From Polycladomyces zharkentensis (GTDB lineage Bacteria; Bacillota; Bacilli; Thermoactinomycetales; JIR-001): a stretch of DNA of 64,000 nt. Of this stretch, positions 43,544 through 53,122 are shown one piece after another. The notes beneath the pieces are model-generated. The model did no database searches. It saw only the letters and a list, made by a program, of their open reading frames with translations, and was not told where the DNA came from. How positions within the stretch are numbered: position 1 is the first letter of the stretch; the number at the start of each line of letters is the position of its first letter. The stretch spans positions 558,280 through 622,279 of the forward strand of contig NZ_JAFHAP010000008.1 of the NCBI RefSeq assembly GCF_016938855.1, in the 5' to 3' direction. The position numbers were made by a program, and so were the translations under genes.

Positions 43544-45103
43544 TCAGAAAGGCGATGCACATCCTTTGAACGGTCCGGCCACCTTGACACGGATCCGCAC
43601 CGCGTTGCCAGGCAGATAGGCGAGCGGAATCTCCTCCACTTCCACCACTTGCAGTCGTGACGGGTCCGCCCCCGCTTGCACCGCATCGGCCCGGGCCGTT
43701 TCTTCAGCTTCAGCCAATGCCTGATCCCGCGATTGGTCGGCCAACGAATAGATTCGATCCACCTGGCCTCCGATCTGCCCGATGCCGGCCCCCACTGCGT
43801 TGGCCACTTCAAAATGATCCGGGCGGATCACCTCGCTGGCGCCTGCCAACTGTTCGGGCAACATGGCACTGCCGCCGCCCACCAGAACCACGGGAACAGG
43901 TCCGGCCTGTGTTTTCATCCGATCCAACGCTTCTTCCACTTCGGCCACCATTAGTCGGTAGACCTGTTCGCAGCGGTCACGATCCAAAAGCGGCATCCGT
44001 TCCCCCTTCATCACCCCAAGCGCGACGGCCGTATCCGTCAGTGTCCACGCATCCCCGCCGAAAGCCAGTCCTTTCTCCACAAGACGGTATCCGACGCTGT
44101 CCGGTCCGAGACGAACCCGTCCGTTTTCCACTCGCACCAGCGTTCCCCCGCCGATTCCCACTGACAGCAGATCGGGCATCCGAAAATGCGTGCGGATGCC
44201 GCCGATCTCCACCGCCACCGACGATTCTCTCGGATACCCGCGAACGAGAACCCCCACATCCGTTGTCGTTCCGCCCACATCGATGACTACCCCGTCGGTA
44301 CAACCGGACAGATGGGCGGCACCACGGATGGAGTTGGTCGGACCGCAGGCTATCGTCCGAATGGGATACTTCTGCGCGTACTCCACCGACATAAGCGTGC
44401 CGTCATTTTGGCCAAAAAACAGCCGCGCCCGGATTCCCTCCCGTTCCAATGCCCGCCTGAACCCTTCGGCCACCGTACGGGCCGTCATGATCAGCGCGGC
44501 ATTGACGATGGTGGCGTTTTCCCTTTCCAACAGCCCGATACTGCCGATCTCATGGGAGAGAGAGACTGGCACATCTGCTCCCATCTCCTCAGCGACGATA
44601 GCAGCCGCCCGCTCCTCATGTTCCCGACTGACAGGCGAGAAAACGGACGTAATCGCCACGGCGTCCACCTTTTCCATCATCTTTTGACACGCCGCACGAA
44701 CCGCTTCCTCATCCAACGGCGCGATCATTCTGCCGTCGTACTCGACGCCTCCCTTCACCATCGCGACAGTCGGGGACAATTCCGCCTTCAGATCAGCGGG
44801 CCAGGCAGTCATCGGCGGTACTGCCGTGGTCGCGGGAAGTCCGATGCGAATGATCCCCACTCGATTGAGCCGTTTCCGCTCCACAATGGCATTGGTGCAA
44901 TGAGTGGTGCCCAGCATCGCGTATCCGATGTGTTCGGGCGGGACCCCGCTATCCTTTATTACACGGTGCAACGCTTCGCAGATGCCCGTTTCCACATCGG
45001 GAGTCGTGGGCACTTTCACTTTGGTCACCAGCCGCAGCCGGTCGTCCAGCAGGACCGCATCCGTATTGGTCCCGCCCACGTCGATACCGATCCGATAGGT
45101 CAC
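43544..45103 (-). CDS. Hydantoinase/oxoprolinase family protein (HyuA type)
   Basis: A 519-residue protein of the ATP-dependent hydantoinase/oxoprolinase A family with two actin-fold nucleotide regions: GIDVGGTNTDAVLLDD at the N-terminus and VVIDVGGTTTDVGVLVRG near residue 275, plus PVVLVGGGSAMLPEQ near residue 407. Such proteins open cyclic amide rings using ATP. The start overlaps the DUF917 gene by four bases. With DUF917 and an NCS1 permease in the same operon it probably serves uptake and breakdown of a cyclic nitrogen compound such as a hydantoin or pyrimidine derivative; the exact substrate is not shown. Confidence 0.88.
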   Translation of the reverse strand: MTYRIGIDVGGTNTDAVLLDDRLRLVTKVKVPTTPDVETGICEALHRVIKDSGVPPEHIGYAMLGTTHCTNAIVERKRLNRVGIIRIGLPATTAVPPMTAWPADLKAELSPTVAMVKGGVEYDGRMIAPLDEEAVRAACQKMMEKVDAVAITSVFSPVSREHEERAAAIVAEEMGADVPVSLSHEIGSIGLLERENATIVNAALIMTARTVAEGFRRALEREGIRARLFFGQNDGTLMSVEYAQKYPIRTIACGPTNSIRGAAHLSGCTDGVVIDVGGTTTDVGVLVRGYPRESSVAVEIGGIRTHFRMPDLLSVGIGGGTLVRVENGRVRLGPDSVGYRLVEKGLAFGGDAWTLTDTAVALGVMKGERMPLLDRDRCEQVYRLMVAEVEEALDRMKTQAGPVPVVLVGGGSAMLPEQLAGASEVIRPDHFEVANAVGAGIGQIGGQVDRIYSLADQSRDQALAEAEETARADAVQAGADPSRLQVVEVEEIPLAYLPGNAVRIRVKVAGPFKGCASPF

Positions 45104-46191
45104 GGCCGCCCTCCTTCCAACCGTTGTTCCACCGGGACATAGTCCAAATCATAGCCGAAATAGCGGGGACCCACGGTCTCAAGTCCCTTTTCCGTCCGCC
45201 ACGCCGGATGACACGGCATCGCAATCACCGCCGCGCGAATCCCGTACCGCAATCGTTCCGTGGTGAACGGCATTCCCGTTTCCGTATCCAACACGGCGAT
45301 CAAATCAGGAGTGGTAGCGACCGGAATCCCTTCCCTTTCCACAACCAGAAACTCATTTTGAAAATGAAGGCACCATTGTCTGCCCTGCCATTCCCCTGTC
45401 CCGGCAAAGCGGGCTGTACCTTTGACAAAACCACCTTCTGTCCGCCGTTTCACGTCCACCACTTTTCCCCTGAACAACATCCATCCCCCGGTCACCTCCA
45501 ACAGCTGCTCAACCGGGTCACGGCTCAAACGGCGCGCGTGCAGCAACACCCGACCGATTTGACGTGCCTGCGTTAACGTTTTCGGGATGGCGTGCGTCTT
45601 CACTTGCGCACCCGTAACCGGAAACCCCGCGGTGGTGGCCGTACCGCCCATCGTGACAGTCGCACTGCGCATCAAGGCTTCCAACCACAATCCGTCTTCC
45701 GTTTCAAACAACATCCGGTTTCCTTTCTCGTCCACCAATGAAACGGGATAGGGACGGATCCCCGCCAAATGAAAAGTGTCCATCTGCATTTCGGGGAATG
45801 CCCGTCCCATCCCGTCGGCATCCACGATGGGGATGCCTCTCTCCGCAGCAACCACGATTGGAATCAACGAATTCACTCCGCCGATCTCAATCGGCATTGT
45901 TGCCTGCGCCGTTTGACCACACCATTTCTCCACCATGGCAAATGCCTGTCCGCTTTCGCGACCGCTCGGAATTTTTTCCACCACCACAGTGGGCGCACCG
46001 ATCATCGACAATGGAATCACCATATCGTCGTCCTGCAACTCTTCGGGATCGATACACAGAACGGGGCCGTATCGCTCAATAGCGGCCAACGCCATCAATT
46101 TGCCGAGATAGGGATCACCGCCCCCGCCTGAACCCAGCACAGCGGCTCCGACCGCGATCTCCTCGATCGCTTGCGCGTCCAGTCTATTCAT
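45100..46191 (-). CDS. DUF917 family protein
   Basis: A 363-residue protein of the DUF917 family, regularly paired with hydantoinase-type proteins. Recognisable pieces are AVLGSGGGGDPYLGKLMAL near residue 20, the IPIVDADGMGRAFPEMQM block near residue 130 and LIAVLDTETGMPFTTERLRYG near residue 310. Activity is unproven; the family is thought to take part in the same ring-opening or hydrolysis step. It lies seven bases after the permease gene and overlaps the following gene by four bases. Confidence 0.88.
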   Translation of the reverse strand: MNRLDAQAIEEIAVGAAVLGSGGGGDPYLGKLMALAAIERYGPVLCIDPEELQDDDMVIPLSMIGAPTVVVEKIPSGRESGQAFAMVEKWCGQTAQATMPIEIGGVNSLIPIVVAAERGIPIVDADGMGRAFPEMQMDTFHLAGIRPYPVSLVDEKGNRMLFETEDGLWLEALMRSATVTMGGTATTAGFPVTGAQVKTHAIPKTLTQARQIGRVLLHARRLSRDPVEQLLEVTGGWMLFRGKVVDVKRRTEGGFVKGTARFAGTGEWQGRQWCLHFQNEFLVVEREGIPVATTPDLIAVLDTETGMPFTTERLRYGIRAAVIAMPCHPAWRTEKGLETVGPRYFGYDLDYVPVEQRLEGGRP

Positions 46192-46198
46192 GATGAGA

Positions 46199-47533
46199 TC
46201 ACTCCCCCGGAGTCACAGAAGAAGAGGCACCGGCGGCCATCTTTTCCCGCACCTTGCCCAGCACCCATTGCAGTAAAAATCCGGTCAAAAACGAATCCAG
46301 CAACGGGATGGTGGTCAGGCTGAACCAACCCAATCCGTTGGGCGCCGGGGTGGTTGCCAGCCCGATAAACGCAGCGATCACCCACACCAACACCGCATGC
46401 CAATAGAAGCCCGGTATGTACTCCTCACGAATGAATACGAACTGGAACCGTGAACGGTTCAACAGGAAAAATTCGGCCAGATAGATACCGCCGATCGGGG
46501 CGATGAAAGCGGTCAAATACGTCAAAAACGTAAGAAAGTGATTGAATATGTCCAGATACGCCAGCACCGTCCCGATCAAACCGGCGATGATCGTCAGCAG
46601 ATACTTGGGTACACGGCTGAAAATGACAGAGAAACCGAGAGACGCCGAGTAAAGGTTGTTGTGGTTGGTCGTCCATTGCGCCAGGATCAACACGATAATC
46701 GCGGGAACCCCGAATCCCATCGTGACGAAAATGTGCAGGATATCCGATGATCCGGTTGCCTTGGTCAACAGGACCACAATCAACAGCATCAGACTGGTGC
46801 CGATCAGAAAACCGAAGAAAGAAGACAAAACGGCATCACGCGGGGTTTTGGCCCAACGTGCCAAATCGGGCGTGATCACGGTCCCAACCAGGAACGAGCT
46901 GGCTACCAACGAAATGGACAACCCCATCGGCAATGCTGAGCCGGTCGGCGGAGCGGTCAACAGAGCGGATAGCGGTTGACCGGTCAATGCCCATATGACC
47001 GCACCGACCAAAATGCCCACCATCAACGGAACGGACCACACATTCAACCACTCGATGGCCCGATATCCGACCACGGCCGTCGACGTCATCAACAATCCCC
47101 CCACCATCGCCAAGACCGTCGGGGACCACTTCACCCCCAGCACCTCCAGCAGGAGTGTATGAGCGGATGCGCCAAAAAATCCCGCCTGCACCCCGAACCA
47201 GCCAAACAGCGAGATTCCGATGACGCCAGAGACCAACTTTGCCCCGTGCTCACCGAAAACATAACGAGAGATCATGGCGGTGGACAGTCCGGAAACAGCA
47301 CCGACATACGCAGTGAACGAACCGAGGACAGCCAACAGCAACGATCCCGCAATCACCGCCAATACAGCATTCGACAGCGTCATGCCGGCCCCCAACTGCG
47401 TTCCCAACAATACCGCCGACAGATCAATGCCAATGGCGATCCATACAAAGGCGAGCGTCAACCACTTTTTACGCTTGGCGATAGGTACCGGCTCCCGCTC
47501 GTAATCGTAAAATGTAAGATCCCGCTTTTGCAT
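46199..47533 (-). CDS. NCS1-family cytosine/purine-type permease
   Basis: A 444-residue transporter with about 12 membrane segments. Family features include WIAIGIDLSAVLLGTQLGAG in helix 1, FGVQAGFFGASAHTLL and TPDLARWAKTPRDAVLSSFFG. It would import a nucleobase- or hydantoin-like compound for the two downstream gene products. ATG 47533 follows AGAGGTGAGGAGG; GTG 47542 lies within the ribosome site. First gene of a three-gene operon. A second NCS1 permease lies at 60640-62025. Confidence 0.88.
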   Translation of the reverse strand: MQKRDLTFYDYEREPVPIAKRKKWLTLAFVWIAIGIDLSAVLLGTQLGAGMTLSNAVLAVIAGSLLLAVLGSFTAYVGAVSGLSTAMISRYVFGEHGAKLVSGVIGISLFGWFGVQAGFFGASAHTLLLEVLGVKWSPTVLAMVGGLLMTSTAVVGYRAIEWLNVWSVPLMVGILVGAVIWALTGQPLSALLTAPPTGSALPMGLSISLVASSFLVGTVITPDLARWAKTPRDAVLSSFFGFLIGTSLMLLIVVLLTKATGSSDILHIFVTMGFGVPAIIVLILAQWTTNHNNLYSASLGFSVIFSRVPKYLLTIIAGLIGTVLAYLDIFNHFLTFLTYLTAFIAPIGGIYLAEFFLLNRSRFQFVFIREEYIPGFYWHAVLVWVIAAFIGLATTPAPNGLGWFSLTTIPLLDSFLTGFLLQWVLGKVREKMAAGASSSVTPGE

Positions 47534-47564
47534 CCTCCTCACCTCTGTACATCTTGTGATGGTC

Positions 47565-49277
47565 CTATTGTGTTTGGGTCAACACGGTTTGTCTGATGGC
47601 ACTGATTTTCGCAGACGACAGTTGATCGGAAGGAAGTGTGTGGGCCAGTGTAGCCGTATTTCTGCCCTGTTTCAAATGAACAGCCAACCCGTCGTCAACG
47701 GAAACGGACACGATGGTATTACGATCCGAGCGCAACCTTTGCTCAAACGGTTGCTTCTGCAACGGAACCGGTTTCCTTCCCATACGGAACAGTGTCATCC
47801 CGTCTGACTTCACCACCAAACGCAACGGATCACCCTGTTTCCGCTCCCATTCCATGATCAACTGTGCTTGCTGGTTGGAGCGCGGACGGAACGTCAGTGA
47901 AACCGGCACATCCGGCTGGACAGCGGCCACACTGCCGGCTCCCAGTGTCCACTCTCCTTCCTTGATCAGGGCTTCTCCTTGCACCAACGACCAGGGATGA
48001 CCTCCGTTCCAGGAAGCAGCCACTTCCCCAGTCCGTGCCAAGGAGCGAACGACGCCCTCCGTTATGCTCACCCCATCGCCTCCCGACAGATTCACTTCGC
48101 CAGGAACTGAATCAATGGACGGGGCGGCCGCCATCCACTTCCATCCCCCTTTCGGATCGGACAGCGCAAACCGAACGGGCTGCCGCGGCAGCAACAGGAT
48201 CTCCATCTGTGCTTCGTAGGTGCCGGTTTCACCCGGCTCCCACACCTCCCAGAACAACGACTCCTCCTCTTTTTGGACGGTAATGGTCGGGGCATCCGGA
48301 GCGGGACCCAACCGGACGACCAATGGCCAACCATTTTCCGGGACACTCACATGAAAACGGATCCAAGCACCGTCGGTCGCCTTGAAATTGACGGGGTGAA
48401 ACGAGCCGCTTCCGTCAAACCGCATGGCGGAAAAAGGTTGATCCACATTCTGCCCCTGTTGTGCGATGGCAGTCTGATCCAACGGCTTCTTCTGCAGTGA
48501 GGCCTGCGTGGCCACCTGATACCCCACAATCGCGCCAAAGACCAATACAGCGGCCATAGCTGCGGAGAAAACCACCCGCTTGGAAGTGCGCTTGGTCTGA
48601 ATACGGGGTCTTTCCCACTGAATATTTGATGCTTTGGATAAAATTTCCGCAACCCTTTTCTCCCTGTCAAAACATTCCCGTACCAGGGATTGCATCTCCG
48701 GGGGAATCCGGTGCTTCACACGTTCCCACTGTTTTTCAAATCCATTTCGAACCGGCCTTTCTCCTGTCAGCAAAAAAAACAGCAAATCACGCCACTGTTC
48801 GTCTTCCTGGTATGGACTGAAATGCTTGAAATGAACGAACAGGAGATAGGGATGATCCCCATCCATGATGATATTGCGAGGATCCAAGGTGGTTCCCAGG
48901 GGCAACGGCAACTGGTTGAGATCGAGCAAAGTCCGAAGTAATTTTTTAAATATTTCCAATGATTTCATCGGATGCATCACGGTTTTTTCATTCACAAGCA
49001 AGGACAATGGTTCGCCCGTCAACGGGGGATGGACCAACACCACTGAATCGGCCTCTTCCAACACATCAACAATCTTCGGCAGATGGGGATGATCCAAGTG
49101 ACGAAGTACCATATCAAACCCCGGGGGCAATGCGCGACGCAACTGGATTTCCTGGAGAAAATACCGTGAGCCGTCCAACGCTCTGGCCATCAGGAGCTGA
49201 CCGGATGAAAGCGTGATCACATCTTCGATGCAAAACCGAACGAGATAATTTTTTTGTGAAGCGTCAGCCGAAAACAA
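47565..49277 (-). CDS. Membrane pseudokinase with beta-rich outer domain (paralogue 1)
   Basis: A 570-residue protein in three parts. Residues about 15-215 follow the kinase fold (LRHLDHPHLPKIVDVLEEAD and VVLVHPPLTGEPLSLLV), but the key residues are gone: the N-lobe lysine position reads YFLQEI, the catalytic loop reads TTLDPRNI instead of HRDxKPxNI, and no DFG is seen (FVHFKHF). A membrane span follows (about 236-254) and then 300 outer residues of alternating beta strands, possibly lectin-like. Start TTG 49277 follows AAGGGGGGAATGGG. It is a paralogue of the gene at 50843-52660. A signalling or scaffold role is inferred. Confidence 0.75.
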   Translation of the reverse strand: MFSADASQKNYLVRFCIEDVITLSSGQLLMARALDGSRYFLQEIQLRRALPPGFDMVLRHLDHPHLPKIVDVLEEADSVVLVHPPLTGEPLSLLVNEKTVMHPMKSLEIFKKLLRTLLDLNQLPLPLGTTLDPRNIIMDGDHPYLLFVHFKHFSPYQEDEQWRDLLFFLLTGERPVRNGFEKQWERVKHRIPPEMQSLVRECFDREKRVAEILSKASNIQWERPRIQTKRTSKRVVFSAAMAAVLVFGAIVGYQVATQASLQKKPLDQTAIAQQGQNVDQPFSAMRFDGSGSFHPVNFKATDGAWIRFHVSVPENGWPLVVRLGPAPDAPTITVQKEEESLFWEVWEPGETGTYEAQMEILLLPRQPVRFALSDPKGGWKWMAAAPSIDSVPGEVNLSGGDGVSITEGVVRSLARTGEVAASWNGGHPWSLVQGEALIKEGEWTLGAGSVAAVQPDVPVSLTFRPRSNQQAQLIMEWERKQGDPLRLVVKSDGMTLFRMGRKPVPLQKQPFEQRLRSDRNTIVSVSVDDGLAVHLKQGRNTATLAHTLPSDQLSSAKISAIRQTVLTQTQ

Positions 49278-49371
49278 CCCATTCCCCCCTTAAAATACAA
49301 TTATTGTAAATTTAAATATCTAAAATTATAATTCATATACTTATCGTAGAATGCTTTACAACAAAAATCAA

Positions 49372-49403
49372 TAAAAAAAAAACGGGTCCCCGATCCCGTT
49401 TTC
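49372..49403 (-). terminator. Terminator of mrfB
   Basis: On the minus strand AACGGG-ATCGGGGA-CCCGTT is followed by a run of eight or more T. It starts a few bases past the mrfB stop. Confidence 0.9.
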
Positions 49404-49406
49404 GAT

Positions 49407-50675
49407 TCAGATCCCCAAATCCAATTGACCCACATGGTGTCGATTGGCCAGTTTCTTCAATAATCTGCGTTCCCGCTTTCGCGCATCCTCCCATTCATAT
49501 CGCCATTCTCGGGAAAACGCTCTTCCCAGCAGCCTTTTCGTTCCAAGCACTTCCAACGCCTTCTGCGTCATCTGCAGCGCTTGTTCAAAGTCCCGCACCT
49601 GATGTTCGTAGTATTTGGCCAGTTCGATCCAGCAATAGACGGACCATGGGTCGTCCTCCAACCAACGCTTCCAATGTGGCACTACGGTTTCCCACTCCCC
49701 GCCCCGTTTCCAAATCACACTCAGCAACCGTCGTGCTTCCCGGCGTAACGAAAGGGGCAATCCATTTTCCCGGGAAAGCGGAACCAGCCATGCTTCCGCT
49801 TCAGTGTCTTTTCCCGCAGCGATCCACCAACGTCCGATCGCCAGCCGTTCTTCGGGGGATCCCTCCACTTCGCCGTGTATCAGATGACACAGATGAGCCA
49901 GCAATCCCACCAGTGTCATCAGATCCTGCTCATTATGGCGAAACACCCCGTCCAACTGTGTCAGATCATGATGGCGCAAATAATCGAAGTACAGAGCTGG
50001 AGCCAAACGACCCGGTACATCACCCTGCCGTCGAATCGCCAAACATTTCGCCTCCACCTCGCTCAAACGACAACTCGGCAAACCATGACGCCACAAGCGG
50101 CGTGCAGGATACAGCAAATCCCAGTGCCGCCAAGCCGGTAAAGAAGAACGGTCAGGCATCCGGTGGAAATCGTACCGCGTCTCCACCAGTCCCCAGTCAA
50201 ACCCTTTGCCGTTATAGGTGACCAACACGCGGAACGGCCGAACCGCCTCGGCGAAATCCTGCAACAACGCCCTTTCCTGTGAGATATCCGGCAGAAAATA
50301 ATGCTCCACCACCAATGTGCTGTCCCGATAATACCCCAGACCGTACAAAAACACGTATGTACCGGCACCCGTACCCAAACCTGTCGTCTCTGTGTCGAAA
50401 AACAGGATTTCCTGTGGTTCCACCGGATGATCCGATCCCTCCGTCAAGCGGGCGAATGTGGAAAGCATCTCGCCGGTCAACGAGTCCAGCGGATAGGGTC
50501 CCACCCGTTTTTCCAGAGAAAAAGTGCGGCGCCGAAACAGATACCGGCCTTGTGCGTTTTCCCGCCACACAAATCCCAATGGTGCTTTTTCCGGGATGGG
50601 CGTTGGGTCCGCAGAGGGAGATTCTTTTTTCGTGCCGCCGTGATACGCACGCAATCGGTCGCGCAGGGTTCGCAT
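49407..50675 (-). CDS. mrfB: DEDD exonuclease MrfB (YprB)
   Basis: A 422-residue RNase H-like 3'-5' exonuclease with the DEDD residues in FFDTETTGLGTGAGTYVF (near residue 90), VTYNGKGFDWGLVETRYDFH (near 150) and HNEQDLMTLVGL (near 250), followed by a TPR-like helical C-terminus (WCWIELAKYYE-type repeats). In B. subtilis YprB/MrfB works with the helicase YprA/MrfA in repair of mitomycin-induced damage. ATG 50675 follows GGAG at nine bases; the frame is open to 50708. Here it is separated from mrfA by about 3.3 kb and lies between the two pseudokinase genes. Confidence 0.88.
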   Translation of the reverse strand: MRTLRDRLRAYHGGTKKESPSADPTPIPEKAPLGFVWRENAQGRYLFRRRTFSLEKRVGPYPLDSLTGEMLSTFARLTEGSDHPVEPQEILFFDTETTGLGTGAGTYVFLYGLGYYRDSTLVVEHYFLPDISQERALLQDFAEAVRPFRVLVTYNGKGFDWGLVETRYDFHRMPDRSSLPAWRHWDLLYPARRLWRHGLPSCRLSEVEAKCLAIRRQGDVPGRLAPALYFDYLRHHDLTQLDGVFRHNEQDLMTLVGLLAHLCHLIHGEVEGSPEERLAIGRWWIAAGKDTEAEAWLVPLSRENGLPLSLRREARRLLSVIWKRGGEWETVVPHWKRWLEDDPWSVYCWIELAKYYEHQVRDFEQALQMTQKALEVLGTKRLLGRAFSREWRYEWEDARKRERRLLKKLANRHHVGQLDLGI

Positions 50676-50770
50676 GGGGTAACACTCCATTTTATCCATC
50701 TTCGGCATCGGTTTTTACCTTCATTGTAGTGGAAAGGGGCAGGCATTTCCACAATCACCGATGATGAGAA

Positions 50771-50828
50771 CGGGACCGCTTTCCCGTTTGATCGCCTTCG
50801 ATGAAAGCGAAACGGGAAAACGGTCCCG
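50771..50828 (-). terminator. Long inverted repeat after pseudokinase 2
   Basis: CGGGACCGCTTTCCCGTTT (50771-50789) pairs with AAACGGGAAAACGGTCCCG (50810-50828) with a single mismatch; the loop is about 20 bases. It starts 14 bases past the stop of the pseudokinase 2 gene and probably ends its transcript. Confidence 0.65.
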
Positions 50829-50842
50829 ATGGAGAACCTCGC

Positions 50843-52660
50843 TTATGGCAAAACCAATAAGTCGATCGCTTCATGGTTGATCAAGTCCAACTCTTCCAAC
50901 GAGACGGGAACGGAGTGCGTATATCCGATCGTTCCTTCATTCCCGGATTGCTTTACGCGAATGTTTAACACATTGGAATCCCCCGAAACGGCCACCGACG
51001 TTTCCTGATCCGGTTGCCACTTCCAGCCCAACGGACGGTCAGCCACCTTCTTGATTTCCTCATCCAGTCGGTACAACACCATCCGATCGGTGCGTGTCAG
51101 GACAAAGCGGAACCGATGACCGTCCGCATTGTCCATCTCCAATTGCAATGGATCTCCGAGATTACCGGACGGCCTGAGAAAGGAAAACGTGCCCGAACGC
51201 CCCAATTTCACTTGCGCGGTTGAGTTCAAGTGAAGCCGCTTGGGTTCCAAGACACCTTTCCCGTAAACCAAATCCCACGGGTGACCCTGCATCCACTCGC
51301 CTGCGGCAGAACTGGCCGCAGAACCTGTTGCCGTTTCCACGTTGTTCAACTTCGTGGCCTGTCCACCCCGGAATGTCAACGCGTAGACCGACTCCGGCGG
51401 AACGACTCCGGCCGCCAACCATCGGGCACTTTTTCCTTTTTCCCCGATCGCGAACCGCAAGGGCTCTTCCGGCATGTAATAGAAATGCCATAAATAAGTC
51501 CGATTGGGCAGCACGCGAAATTCCTCATCGGATCGCGAAAGGGTATAGGATTTGCCTGATTTGGTCATCACCAGATTGATCCGGCCTTCACCGTCCACCT
51601 GTACGCCGAACATTGGACCCTGCCCCTCTTGGGTCAGCGCGATGGTAAGGGGTTGGTTCGCTTTTTGTTGCAATTCCCCCGACAGATGTGTCGGACCCTG
51701 TACCGGTTGCGGCCACCGATACACTGATTCGCTTCCCCCTGTTAACGGAATGGTGGACACACGGGTTCCGACATTCGGTTGACGGGACTGTGTCGCACTG
51801 GCTACACCCACCTGTGTACCTGTGTGATCCGATGAGGCCACAGGTTCGCGTTCCATCCACTGTTGGAGCACATGAGACGGGTTGATCTTCGAACCAACCG
51901 CCAGCATTCCCAACAGGCCCCCCACTACAACGGTCGCCGCCGTCAGCGCCCGGTACCAGTAACGGCGACGAAAGCGGAACGATTTTTTCATCTTCGCTTG
52001 CAACAGCAACTGGCGCGACCGTTTGATCGCATCGCTCATCGAGGATGTCCCTTCCAAACAATCCAATGCCAACTGGCGGACGGGCTGGGGCACTTTTCGC
52101 AACGCTTCTCCCGTCTCAGCCGCATTCATTTCGGGATGCCACTGATGGCCGGTCAACAAAAAATACAGGAGGGAACGCCATTTCTCGTCTTTTCCTGTTT
52201 CACCGAAGCGATTGATACCGTAAAACAACAACATCGGTTGTTCTTCCACCATGCACACATTACGCGGATCGAGCGTCGTATCGATGGGGAGAGGCAATCG
52301 ATTCAAATCCCGCTTCGTCTTGAGCAACCGTTCGAACACACGTACCGCTTGCAGCGGAGACATCGGCTGCTCTTTTGTCACCACCAGTGGCAGGGGATCA
52401 CCCACCAACGGCGGATGGACGAGCACCACCCGGTTTTTTTCCTCCATCACATCCAATATGGGAGCCAAGTGAGGGTGCCGCAATTGGAGCAACATTTCCT
52501 TTGATCCCGGCGGCAAAGGTCTGTCGATGGCGATGTCCTGCAAAAACACTTGTGTTCCTGACCGCGATTTGGCCAGCACCAAGCGGCCGGAAAAAAAGGA
52601 CAAAACGTCTTCTACCTGAAAACGCTCGTAATACTGAGTGTTTTCGCTCGTTTTGCTCAT
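50843..52660 (-). CDS. Membrane pseudokinase with beta-rich outer domain (paralogue 2)
   Basis: A 605-residue paralogue of the 47565-49277 product with the same plan: kinase-like region about 12-215 (QLRHPHLAPILDVMEEKNRV, VVLVHPPLVGDPLPLVV), loss of catalytic residues (FLQDI for the lysine strand, TTLDPRNV for the catalytic loop, FYGINRF in the DFG place), a basic stretch and membrane span about 238-256, then 350 mostly beta residues outside (FGVQVDGEGRINLVM, LHLNSTAQVKLGRSG). The shared VHPP and TTLDPRN strings show common descent. ATG 52660 follows AAAGGAGGGAACGA. No obvious partner enzyme is adjacent; mrfB and an SDR gene flank it. Confidence 0.75.
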   Translation of the reverse strand: MSKTSENTQYYERFQVEDVLSFFSGRLVLAKSRSGTQVFLQDIAIDRPLPPGSKEMLLQLRHPHLAPILDVMEEKNRVVLVHPPLVGDPLPLVVTKEQPMSPLQAVRVFERLLKTKRDLNRLPLPIDTTLDPRNVCMVEEQPMLLFYGINRFGETGKDEKWRSLLYFLLTGHQWHPEMNAAETGEALRKVPQPVRQLALDCLEGTSSMSDAIKRSRQLLLQAKMKKSFRFRRRYWYRALTAATVVVGGLLGMLAVGSKINPSHVLQQWMEREPVASSDHTGTQVGVASATQSRQPNVGTRVSTIPLTGGSESVYRWPQPVQGPTHLSGELQQKANQPLTIALTQEGQGPMFGVQVDGEGRINLVMTKSGKSYTLSRSDEEFRVLPNRTYLWHFYYMPEEPLRFAIGEKGKSARWLAAGVVPPESVYALTFRGGQATKLNNVETATGSAASSAAGEWMQGHPWDLVYGKGVLEPKRLHLNSTAQVKLGRSGTFSFLRPSGNLGDPLQLEMDNADGHRFRFVLTRTDRMVLYRLDEEIKKVADRPLGWKWQPDQETSVAVSGDSNVLNIRVKQSGNEGTIGYTHSVPVSLEELDLINHEAIDLLVLP

Positions 52661-53017
52661 TTCGTTCCCTCCTTTTCGCGCCATATCCGACAAGAAATAG
52701 CATTCTCCGAATGAACAGAGGACAGCACTCTTATCCTAGCTGTCCACCCGGTAAAAATCAACCCACGACATTCATACTATTTAACGCTAGTACAAAAAAA
52801 TAATACCCATCTCTCCCCTTGAAAGCAGACACTTTGCCCGATAAGGCCTATCTTCTAACCAAAAATTTGGGAATAACAGGGTTCAATTGGAATCTTAATA
52901 TTTCACTGCGAAATCGAAACTTATGAAGGTCTTGAGATAGGTGAAGGCTCATCCTGTGGCATATCTCGGCATATATCGGCAACCGGCAGTAAAAAAGCGG
53001 TCACTTTGCAGGCTGAC

Positions 53018-53089
53018 GAAAAAACAACACGGGAGCCGCTTTCGCCGTTGCTCCACACTGGTGGTGCAATTTGTGGAAGCAAGCTCCCG
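53018..53089 (-). terminator. Terminator of the SDR gene
   Basis: On the minus strand CGGGAGCTTGC...GCGGCTCCCG forms a stem with a long loop that contains a second hairpin (CACCAGTGTGG region), followed by TTGTTTTTTC. It starts 34 bases past the SDR stop. Confidence 0.7.
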
Positions 53090-53122
53090 TTCCGAGATAT
53101 GCATATGGTTTCGGTTTCTGTT

